Source: Chloroflexia bacterium
Lineage (GTDB): Bacteria; Chloroflexota; Chloroflexia; Thermomicrobiales; UBA6265
Assembly (NCBI GenBank): GCA_013696525.1
Contig: JACCYK010000193.1
Span: forward strand, 1-5,477
Length of the DNA: 5,477 bases
Reading direction: 5' to 3'
Below the pieces are notes generated by a model that was not told the origin of the DNA, did no database searches, and saw only the letters and a list, made by a program, of their open reading frames with translations. Within the stretch, counting starts at the first letter, position 1. Every line of letters begins with the position of its first letter. The translations under genes and the position numbers were made by a program. Below are positions 1 through 5,447 of the stretch, piece after piece.

Positions 1-96
1 GATAGCGATCCCCGAGCCGCCTACTTCCGGCAAGCCCACAACGGCGTCTTCGTCCGCATGGCGCTGCTCTCGACCGTCATTCCGGGTGATGCGTAG
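1..96 (+). CDS. pyrB: Aspartate carbamoyltransferase catalytic subunit, C-terminal end (partial)
   Basis: The frame is open from the first base of the window to a TAG at 94-96, giving 31 residues with strongly G/C-biased third positions. The peptide contains [18 protein letters not shown]. This fits the conserved last helix of aspartate carbamoyltransferase: E. coli PyrB has WYFQQAGNGIFARQALL near its C-terminus, and archaeal forms end in similar YFxQ...GxxVRMALL strings. The enzyme joins carbamoyl phosphate to aspartate, the first committed step of pyrimidine synthesis, in the cytoplasm. Only the tail is present, so the active-site residues and start lie outside the window. The gene runs toward the nuclease-helicase gene, with stop codons 43 bases apart. 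The identification rests on about 20 residues recalled from the family; a related carbamoyltransferase is the main alternative. Confidence 0.8.
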   Translation, partial: DSDPRAAYFRQAHNGVFVRMALLSTVIPGDA

Positions 97-139
97 GACG
101 TGCTATTGCCGGCGTACATGTGGATCGGCAACCAGCCGC
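97..139. terminator. Convergent intergenic gap with a weak stem-loop
   Basis: This 43-base gap lies between the two converging stop codons. It holds a 6-bp inverted repeat, TTGCCG at 106-111 and CGGCAA at 126-131, around a 14-base loop. The symmetry would let it act on both converging transcripts, and the location is where a shared terminator is expected. Neither strand has a T-run after the stem, so it is not a classical intrinsic terminator. The short stem and long loop keep confidence low. Confidence 0.25.
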
Positions 140-3100
140 CTACCCACCAACCACGGGGAAATCGGTCGTGTCCCCCCCATGCTTGGGGGGTAGGGGGTGG
201 GCCACGCCGGCAGCCGGGCCGTTCCCCCACACCTCGACCCGCTCCCCATCCACCTCCCCCCTCCACAACAGGTCGGTGCAGGTGTGGTGGAGAAGGTTCT
301 TCCAAAGCTGGGCGTTGGCGAAGACCTCCTCGTCGGGGCTGAACAGCTCGAAGATGGAACGCGCCGCCACCAGGACTAACTTTCGCTTGGCCCGGCTGAG
401 GGCAACCGTCAGGCGGCGGGGATCGAGCAGGAACGTGCTCCGGGCCAGCACGTAGCCTGGATCGCTCTCGGTCGCGCTGACGATCATGATCTCGCGCTCA
501 CCGCCCTGGTACCGTTCCACGGTATCGACCGCGGAGACCGTGATCACCCCGCTCACCGGATCGCGCCGGCTCAGTTGCGGCACCGCCTCTTGCAGGCCGG
601 CCCGCTGCGCCCGGTGGGGAACCACAACGCCGAGCCCTGCCTCCGGGTCGAACCCGTGATCGGCAAGGGTACGCAAGACTGGGGTGATGAGACGTTGCTC
701 GAAGTGATTGCGCTGCTGGCTACGGCGTTCGTCATGGACGACGACGATGAGAGGATGTTCCGGCGCCAGCACCGCGGCCACGAAGTCGGAGACGCCGGCG
801 AACCGGGGCAGCACCTCGTCTCGTCGCGAGTAGAACGCGATGCCGTCGCGGGAATACACCTCCCGCCGCAGGAACTCCGCCATCTCGGCGTGCAAACGAA
901 AGCTTTCGTCGAGCTGGATCATCGGATAGACGGGCTGGCCGGGAAGGCCGCGATCGCGGAGCGTATCGAACAACGATTCGTAGGTCTGATAGTCACGAAA
1001 GCTCCGCCGCCGCTCGTTCGCCCAGTCATGCTGGACGATCGGCGGCATCTGCCGGTGGTCCCCGACCACGATCAACTGCCCATCTGGCTTCAGAGGCAAC
1101 GCCGCCATCATCGCCTCCGGCAGGCTGAGCCGGGACGCCTCGTCAAGCACCAGGCAGTCGATGAAGGCGTGCCCAAGCAGCTCCTTCGTGCCCCAACGGT
1201 CGACGATCGCCCGCCGGATCCCGCCGGGTGTGGCCGCCGCCACGCCCCAGCGCGGCTCCAGGATCTCGTCCGCGATTTGCCGCTGTCCCGCCGGCTTGGC
1301 GGTTTTCTCCTGCAGCGCGATGATGCCGTCCGGCATCTCGCCCTTCGGCTGCACCCGGAACAGCGGCACGTCAAGCAGCCGGGCATCGAAGTATTCAACA
1401 AAGAGGGCGGGGCACTGGACCTGGAAATCGGCAAGCATGGCCCGAACGCGAGCGATGTTCTCCAGCAGCACATCGGTCGCCGAGTGGGTGTTACAGCAGA
1501 CGAAGATGCGGCGGTCGAGGCCGGCCGCCATGGCCCCCTGCAACCGGGCGAACAAGGCGAACGCGGTGGAGTAGCTCTTGCCGGTGCCCGGCGGCCCCTG
1601 GATCAGCAGCACCGGCGCCGCGCCGTGCTCGCCGATGTAGCGGTCGACTTGCGGCGAGAAGTCGTGGAGCGCGCCCGCCGTGTGCAACGCCGCCAACCCG
1701 CTGGCAAACCGTTGTTGCCCCGCCGTCGCGGCCGGTGGCCAGGTCGCGCCCTCCGGTAGGTCGGGAGCCCCCCGCAACCGGTCGAAGAGCGTGTGCCGGC
1801 CGCCGGCCTGGAGCGCCGCGATGAGGCCGCGCTGGTGCGAGCCTGACCAATCGTTGGGATCATCATCGAGGGTGTACGACGCGCCGTCCGCGAGCGGTTG
1901 CGGCGCCCGCCGGAACACGAACCCGTCCTGGCCGCCCGGGCGTTCATCCATCAGCTCGATCTGGACAAAGCCGGCCACCGCCCGGTCGCTGGTGTCTCGC
2001 TCCACCCGCGTCCCGACGATGCGCGCCTGCTGGCTTCGATACAGCATCTGGCGCGAGGTCGTTTGGAGCTTTACTTGCTCCGCCGGTGGTAGCCGGCCAT
2101 CAACCGACCAGCGGGGATTGAGGACCACCGTATCGCCGTCCCGCAACTTGGTGAGGCTCAGAACCTGATCGAGATCGGTGTCAACGCCGGTCAGGTCGAG
2201 CCGGAGCCAGACCCGGAGCCCGGCCTGGGACCAGTTACTCTCCTGGCGTTGATCCTTCGGCAACCGGACCTGCTTCGCGTCCGGATACTCCGCTCGCCAC
2301 GCCGCCCGCAACTTCTCGCGACGCTGGCGCAGGAGCTCGTTCTCACGGTTTTGAGCGGCAACCGCCGGCGCTTGATCGGAGTCTAGATACCGTCCGACGA
2401 GCGTGTCACCGCTCAGCATCCGCCGTTCCGGCGGCTGGAGCCGGATCTGCTTCCATTGGTTGAGCGAGACAAGGCGCTCGATGGTCAAGAATTCCTGCAG
2501 GGCATCGGCCAGGCCGCGCGCGTTGTCCTCGAACGCGGCCAGGTCCGGCAGGTCGAACGACCCTTTGGCGGTGTCCTTGTTGCCTTTGAAGTCCTTGGCA
2601 ACCCACTCCATCGCTTCCAAGCGCCGCTGCTGAAATCCGATCAGCAGGTCCGGCGTAATGCCCCGGTAGGGTGCGTAGAGATCCCGCTCACCGGGCGCCG
2701 GCGGCTCGATCTCGCCCCAGGCGGCGTAGGCATATTCGAGCGGGATCTGGCTGCTGAAGCGAGCGCGGTTGGTGTACCAGGCCGATGGCGCGGCGGCCGG
2801 TTCGGGATCATCGAGCTTGCCCCAATAGTCAAACATCCGTTCCTTGAACAGGCTCCAATAATCGGTCCCCTGGCGCCAATCGAACCGCAACCACTTGGCG
2901 ACCGCTTGCAACGACTGGCTCACCATCGGGTAGTTTCGCAGCTCGCGGATCTCCTCCGCCAGGAAGGTGGCGACCGGCGAGTCATAGGCCGCCATCTGAG
3001 TCATGAAATCATAGAGCGGGGTCGCCGCCAGCACCGACCCGGCGTGCCGGCCGAGGGCATCCATCAGCACCCGTTGGTCGTAGCGCTCGTAGAAGATGAG

Positions 3101-4594
3101 ATGGATCGGCGCCCGCGGCCGCCCCTCGTCGTCCGGCGCCGCCAGCTCGACCACGGCGCGGAGCGTGCGCTCGATCCAGCCAACCAGGAGCTCCCGCTCA
3201 CGCTCCGGGCTGACCGGTGGGCCGGCCGCCAGCTCGATCACGACCCGGCGCCGGTGCGGGCGCTCCCGCCCATGTTCAGACGCGACCACCAGCGCCCCCG
3301 CCATGGCGAGCCGGTCGTGCAGGAAGTCATGCTGGGCATCGATATAGATACGAATCAGGTTGGGATTGTGATCCGGTGACACGTAGGGCAGTGAGCCGTA
3401 GCCCTTGCTGGGAATGAAGGGGAGGCTGGTCACCGGATCGCCTTTGAAGGCGCGATACGAGCGGGCCCGGTGGATCAGCTCATCCAGCCGCGGCCCCACC
3501 GGCCAGGTGCCGCCGAGCCAATTGACGGTGTCCCGGGACTCGGGCACCGGCACCAGGTCAAGCGGATCGGGCTCCCCCGTGACCGGGTCGACCCGCGGCT
3601 GTTTCAACCGGGAGAGGTCGTGGATGGTCGCGATCCCCCCGTCTTGCAGCGCCTGCTTCTCCGCCGCCGACACGTAGGGGAGCAGCGAGAGATCGTCGCG
3701 CTCGGCGCTCCATTTCATACAGAACTCGTTGTACAGGCAGCCGTCACACTTGAAGGTCAGGTGATAGGGGAGCGACGCGAACGGCGCCTCGGCCACGCGC
3801 TCGGCCGCCGAGCCCGGCCGCGTGACCAGGTCGCTGACCGCCCGCCGGTACTCCTCGGGCCGCTCCACCAGCTCAAGCAACCCATCGGGCATCGCCAGGA
3901 GGTCGGCCGCGAGCCGGCGCTCGGTGGCGAGCTGTAGCAGATCTCCGGCCGACTCCGCTGCCGGCACGCTTCCGGTTCGGTACAAGATCCCGGTTTGGAT
4001 GTCGGCATAGCCGACGCCGGCCGCGTCAAGGAGCGCGGCCGTCATCCGGTCATAGAAGGCGACTTGCAAGCGGTGCTCGATCTTCGCCGCGACCGAACTC
4101 TTGACATCGACGATGAGCAGCCGCAAGCCGCCGTCCGCGTCTCGTTCCAGGCGGACGATATCGGCGTCCCCGCGCAGTCTCCAGTCGCCGATGGTCACGA
4201 TCAACCGAGGTTGGACGAGCATTACCACCTGCCCTGGCGGCAAGGACCGGGCGAGGGCGACCAGCCGGCCGTTATCCGAGGTTTGGCCGCCGGCCGCCGC
4301 GCCGCACTCGACCACCCGGTATCGCGCTTGCATGGCCGTGGTCACCGATTGCTCGAAGGCGGCTCCTGATCGGGTGAGCAACGGCGGGATCGCTTGAGGA
4401 TCTACCCCGTATTCACGGAGAAAGGCATCGCCGGCGAAGCGATCGTGCAGGCGCAACCGCAGATACCGCTGACACTGATCGAGCCTGACGAATTGAGAAA
4501 TATCGGTCGGCGAGATCGGCCGCGGCCCGGCGCCGGCGGGCACCGTCGAATACGGATCACCGTTTCGGGACGGATGCTGGTGCGGCTGGTCCAT
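140..4594 (-). CDS. RecB/Cas4-like Fe-S nuclease - RNase H-like - SF1 helicase fusion protein
   Basis: This is a predicted cytoplasmic DNA-processing enzyme of 1484 residues, made of a nuclease fused to an ATP-driven helicase. Residues 30-300 are a RecB-type PD-(D/E)xK nuclease, with GDADIV (142-147), the catalytic D163-V-K165 in VDVKSS, and Q177xxxY181. Four cysteines, C41 plus C283, C286 and C292 (CDGCLYNEFC), match the iron-sulfur staple of Cas4, AddB and Dna2. Residues 301-329 look like a helix-hairpin-helix. Residues 412-578 resemble an RNase H-fold (YprB/RNase_H_2-type) exonuclease, but motif I reads DAQHD. A linker with a charged helix (about 743-771) and a beta-rich part leads to a superfamily 1 helicase (about 985-1430): Walker A GPPGTGKS (K1006), DEAS (1151-1154), GDHRQMPP (1178-1185), ESFRLH, VERYQGGERE and LTVALSRAKRK. 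All core motifs are intact. A GTG at 4630 would add 12 residues, but the ATG at 4594 has an AAGGAG five bases upstream and is preferred. The family is annotated as bifunctional RecB nuclease/helicase; its biological role (repair, replication or phage defence) is not settled by context. Confidence 0.93.
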   Translation of the reverse strand: MDQPHQHPSRNGDPYSTVPAGAGPRPISPTDISQFVRLDQCQRYLRLRLHDRFAGDAFLREYGVDPQAIPPLLTRSGAAFEQSVTTAMQARYRVVECGAAAGGQTSDNGRLVALARSLPPGQVVMLVQPRLIVTIGDWRLRGDADIVRLERDADGGLRLLIVDVKSSVAAKIEHRLQVAFYDRMTAALLDAAGVGYADIQTGILYRTGSVPAAESAGDLLQLATERRLAADLLAMPDGLLELVERPEEYRRAVSDLVTRPGSAAERVAEAPFASLPYHLTFKCDGCLYNEFCMKWSAERDDLSLLPYVSAAEKQALQDGGIATIHDLSRLKQPRVDPVTGEPDPLDLVPVPESRDTVNWLGGTWPVGPRLDELIHRARSYRAFKGDPVTSLPFIPSKGYGSLPYVSPDHNPNLIRIYIDAQHDFLHDRLAMAGALVVASEHGRERPHRRRVVIELAAGPPVSPERERELLVGWIERTLRAVVELAAPDDEGRPRAPIHLIFYERYDQRVLMDALGRHAGSVLAATPLYDFMTQMAAYDSPVATFLAEEIRELRNYPMVSQSLQAVAKWLRFDWRQGTDYWSLFKERMFDYWGKLDDPEPAAAPSAWYTNRARFSSQIPLEYAYAAWGEIEPPAPGERDLYAPYRGITPDLLIGFQQRRLEAMEWVAKDFKGNKDTAKGSFDLPDLAAFEDNARGLADALQEFLTIERLVSLNQWKQIRLQPPERRMLSGDTLVGRYLDSDQAPAVAAQNRENELLRQRREKLRAAWRAEYPDAKQVRLPKDQRQESNWSQAGLRVWLRLDLTGVDTDLDQVLSLTKLRDGDTVVLNPRWSVDGRLPPAEQVKLQTTSRQMLYRSQQARIVGTRVERDTSDRAVAGFVQIELMDERPGGQDGFVFRRAPQPLADGASYTLDDDPNDWSGSHQRGLIAALQAGGRHTLFDRLRGAPDLPEGATWPPAATAGQQRFASGLAALHTAGALHDFSPQVDRYIGEHGAAPVLLIQGPPGTGKSYSTAFALFARLQGAMAAGLDRRIFVCCNTHSATDVLLENIARVRAMLADFQVQCPALFVEYFDARLLDVPLFRVQPKGEMPDGIIALQEKTAKPAGQRQIADEILEPRWGVAAATPGGIRRAIVDRWGTKELLGHAFIDCLVLDEASRLSLPEAMMAALPLKPDGQLIVVGDHRQMPPIVQHDWANERRRSFRDYQTYESLFDTLRDRGLPGQPVYPMIQLDESFRLHAEMAEFLRREVYSRDGIAFYSRRDEVLPRFAGVSDFVAAVLAPEHPLIVVVHDERRSQQRNHFEQRLITPVLRTLADHGFDPEAGLGVVVPHRAQRAGLQEAVPQLSRRDPVSGVITVSAVDTVERYQGGEREIMIVSATESDPGYVLARSTFLLDPRRLTVALSRAKRKLVLVAARSIFELFSPDEEVFANAQLWKNLLHHTCTDLLWRGEVDGERVEVWGNGPAAGVAHPLPPKHGGDTTDFPVVGG
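172..190. repeat. G/C-run hairpin inside the 3' end of the helicase gene
   Basis: Seven C at 172-178 and six G at 185-190 flank the six bases ATGCTT, forming a stable 6-bp G/C stem. It lies inside the last codons of the nuclease-helicase gene and encodes part of PPKHGG. The flanks are also G/C-run rich (TAGGGGGTGG follows). The look is that of an interspersed G/C-rich repeat more than of protein-constrained sequence. It may also slow transcription near the end of the gene. No copy number can be judged from one window. Confidence 0.5.
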
Positions 4595-4599
4595 TCGCG

Positions 4600-4605
4600 C
4601 TCCTT
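4600..4605 (-). promoter_or_regulatory. Ribosome binding site deciding the nuclease-helicase start
   Basis: On the minus strand this reads AAGGAG, followed by five bases (CGCGA) and the ATG at 4594-4592. It is a near-perfect Shine-Dalgarno sequence at ideal spacing. The in-frame GTG at 4630 has no comparable purine tract before it, so translation most likely begins at 4594. The first conserved block (DISQFVRLDQC) starts about 30 residues after this ATG, so the shorter start loses no domain sequence. Confidence 0.8.
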
Positions 4606-4649
4606 GATCCGCGCCCGAATGGTACCGCACACCGGTTGGATGAGGCTCC

Positions 4650-4659
4650 CGCGTACGCG
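4650..4659. repeat. 10-bp perfect palindrome CGCGTACGCG
   Basis: CGCGTACGCG is its own reverse complement and lies 56-65 bases upstream of the preferred ATG of the nuclease-helicase gene. A dimeric regulator could bind such a site, but CG-rich palindromes also arise by chance in high-GC DNA. It sits four bases from the arm of the 11-bp inverted repeat, so the two may belong to one regulatory block. Confidence 0.35.
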
Positions 4660-4662
4660 AAG

Positions 4663-4703
4663 CGGCGGTGATGAGCGATCAATCACGATCCCCATCACCG
4701 CCG
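4663..4703. repeat. 11-bp perfect inverted repeat upstream of the nuclease-helicase gene
   Basis: CGGCGGTGATG at 4663-4673 is repeated inverted as CATCACCGCCG at 4693-4703, with a 19-base spacer. The spacer itself holds two GATC sites. The element begins 69 bases upstream of the preferred start codon. No T-run follows on the minus strand, so a simple intrinsic terminator is unlikely. It could be a two-half-site operator, a leader hairpin in the helicase mRNA or a short interspersed repeat. The perfect match is directly visible; the function is inference. Confidence 0.6.
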
Positions 4704-4752
4704 TCCGGTCCGTAGAGGCTGGCATCGCTAGGGTCGAAGCTCTAGCTGGCGT

Positions 4753-4769
4753 GACCTCGATCGACCTCG
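4753..4769. repeat. 7-bp direct repeat GACCTCG at 10-bp spacing
   Basis: GACCTCG occurs at 4753-4759 and again at 4763-4769, so the copies start exactly ten bases apart, about one helical turn, with ATC between them. The junction also forms the palindrome CGATCG. Tandem half-sites on one face of the helix are typical of some activator or response-regulator boxes. The element is about 160 bases upstream of the nuclease-helicase start and 59 bases past the stop of the upstream gene. A regulatory role is only inferred. Confidence 0.35.
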
Positions 4770-4783
4770 CGATGCGCCCGGTC

Positions 4784-4831
4784 TCCCTGCCTCAGGGACT
4801 TCTTCGTCGGGCTAGTAGCCACGGCTACTAG
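4784..4831 (-). terminator. Two consecutive hairpins at the end of the acidic protein gene
   Basis: The first hairpin has 9-base arms, CTAGTAGCC (4812-4820) and GGCTACTAG (4823-4831), separated by two bases, and it covers the stop codon. The second is TCCCTG (4784-4789) and CAGGGA (4793-4798) with a three-base loop. In the minus-strand transcript they follow one another directly at the gene end, where a terminator belongs. Neither is followed by a U-run, so any termination would be of a non-canonical or Rho-assisted kind, or the hairpins may protect the 3' end of the mRNA. Confidence 0.4.
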
Positions 4832-5196
4832 TCGTCGTCATCGCCGTCTCGGCCGTCGTCGTCATCATCGCGGTCACGGCCCTTGCCTTTACCTTTACCT
4901 TTGCCCTTGCCGTCATCATCATCATCGTCCTTGCCGTCATCATCGTCGTCGCCGTTGACGCCGTCATCATCGTCGTCGCCGTTGACGCCGTCGTCATCGT
5001 CGTCATCGCTATCGGCCACCGCGATCTGCGCCGACCCGGAATCACGGGCGACGGCCCAGACAGCGGCGCCAAAGACGGCGGCGCCCAAGCCTTGCAGCAC
5101 GCGCCGCCGGCTCGTTCCATTTTCACTCTGCTCGGTCGTCTCGGTCGCCGCCGCTTCGATGGCCTCGGGAAGGTCGTCGAACTGTCGATGATCCAT
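4828..5196 (-). CDS. Predicted Tat-exported, Asp-rich low-complexity protein
   Basis: This is a 122-residue hypothetical protein. The N-terminus MDHRQFDDLPEAIE is followed by a twin-arginine signal: SRRRVLQ (29-35) fits S/T-R-R-x-F-L-K, and a hydrophobic stretch at about 36-50 (GLGAAVFGAAVWAVA) ends in an AVA that could be a cleavage site. The rest is low complexity: D64-D69, two DDDDDGVNG units, more Asp runs, five Lys-Gly pairs (97-106) and a final Asp-rich tail. Residues 62-122 contain 34 Asp. I know of no enzyme with this layout. The exported part is probably disordered and strongly anionic, which could bind Ca2+ or other cations or contribute to the cell envelope; that is inference. The start is supported by GAGGAG nine bases upstream. 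The gene ends in tandem TAG TAG stops within a hairpin. The signal suggests export in folded form, yet no folded domain is visible. The long run of Asp codons in one frame and the Tat motif argue that it is a real gene. Confidence 0.75.
   Translation of the reverse strand: MDHRQFDDLPEAIEAAATETTEQSENGTSRRRVLQGLGAAVFGAAVWAVARDSGSAQIAVADSDDDDDDGVNGDDDDDGVNGDDDDDGKDDDDDDGKGKGKGKGKGRDRDDDDDGRDGDDDD
4879..4908 (-). repeat. Lys-Gly hexanucleotide repeat
   Basis: Five Lys-Gly codon pairs form a six-base periodic run inside the acidic protein gene, using both AAG/AAA and GGC/GGT codons. It places a +5 block within an otherwise strongly negative chain. The mixed synonymous codons suggest that the amino acid pattern is maintained and not only a recent DNA slippage product. 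Confidence 0.6.
4934..4987 (-). repeat. 27-bp tandem repeat encoding DDDDDGVNG
   Basis: Two perfect head-to-tail 27-base copies lie at 4934-4960 and 4961-4987, followed at 4988 by a degraded partial copy. 27 is a multiple of three, so copies can be gained or lost without breaking the frame. Each unit encodes DDDDDGVNG in the exported tail of the acidic protein. The identical copies point to a recent duplication. Confidence 0.8.
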
Positions 5197-5205
5197 GATG
5201 GTTGG

Positions 5206-5211
5206 CTCCTC
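5206..5211 (-). promoter_or_regulatory. Ribosome binding site of the acidic Tat protein gene
   Basis: The minus strand reads GAGGAG nine bases before the ATG at 5196. Both the match to the Shine-Dalgarno consensus and the spacing are good. It fixes the start so that the protein begins MDHRQFDDL, which leaves a 28-residue n-region before the twin arginines. Confidence 0.7.
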
Positions 5212-5306
5212 TTCGGATTTCGTTGCTAATTCAGCGTGAGGTTCGCGCTCCCGCCAGCGGAGCCACGGTTGCTTAGGAGAGTGGCGCGCTCACCCGAAAA
5301 ATACGT

Positions 5307-5330
5307 CGTTCCGGCATTCGTCGCGGAACG
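5307..5330. repeat. 7-bp inverted repeat, candidate operator
   Basis: CGTTCCG (5307-5313) and CGGAACG (5324-5330) form a perfect inverted repeat with a ten-base spacer. It lies 111-134 bases upstream of the acidic protein start, and one arm overlaps the TTGACG mentioned for this region. The geometry suits a dimeric repressor, but 7-bp arms in high-GC sequence are only modest evidence. Confidence 0.3.
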
Positions 5331-5447
5331 TCAACCGGAAAAGAACTCGTACCCGGCGATCGCGCCTGTCTTTCCTACGCGCAACCGGTGCGTACTCGTC
5401 TCAAGCAGCGCCACGTTGACCGCGCGATGCCCGCCTGGCATCTCATC

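Larger units (their letters stand above)
4595..4827. other. Non-coding gap upstream of the nuclease-helicase gene
   Basis: These 233 bases separate the stop of the acidic Tat protein gene from the start of the nuclease-helicase gene. No frame here has protein-like content plus a ribosome binding site. I found no clear sigma-70 -35/-10 pair on the minus strand; the region is G/C-rich without an AT-rich box. It does carry a run of ordered motifs, listed separately: a 10-bp palindrome, an 11-bp inverted repeat, a 7-bp direct repeat and two short hairpins. The helicase promoter and any operator should lie here unless the two genes are co-transcribed. Confidence 0.6.

Noticed and set aside
21..305. 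94-codon minus-strand frame spanning the convergent gap
   Set aside because: It overlaps the end of the nuclease-helicase in another frame and the pyrB tail on the other strand; its Gly/Pro/Trp-rich translation looks random.
575..1759. 394-codon open frame on the plus strand, antisense to the helicase motifs
   Set aside because: It lies opposite the conserved helicase core, and its translation is Arg/His/Pro-rich with no recognisable motif. Long antisense frames are expected in high-GC coding DNA.
2456..3379. 307-codon open frame on the plus strand
   Set aside because: It is antisense to the RNase H-like and linker part of the large gene, with no motif and no ribosome binding site; a GC-content shadow.
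3695..4507. Naming the nuclease domain a CRISPR Cas4
   Set aside because: The cysteine pattern is Cas4-like, but the domain is fused to a helicase and no cas genes or array are present; it fits RecB/TM0106-type nucleases better.
4402..4725. 107-codon minus-strand frame across the start of the large gene
   Set aside because: It overlaps the nuclease N-terminus in a different frame, and its translation has no motif. The well-placed AAGGAG serves the ATG at 4594.
4394..4831. 145-codon plus-strand frame across the intergenic gap
   Set aside because: Two fifths lie antisense to the nuclease domain; no ribosome binding site or family resemblance.
4934..5008. CRISPR-like array
   Set aside because: The 27-base units are directly adjacent with no unique spacers and encode a periodic peptide; it is a coding tandem repeat.
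5306..5334. Sigma-70 promoter using TTGACG on the minus strand
   Set aside because: At 16-19 bases spacing the -10 position reads GAACGA or similar, without TATAAT likeness; the nearest AT-rich run is 24 bases away.
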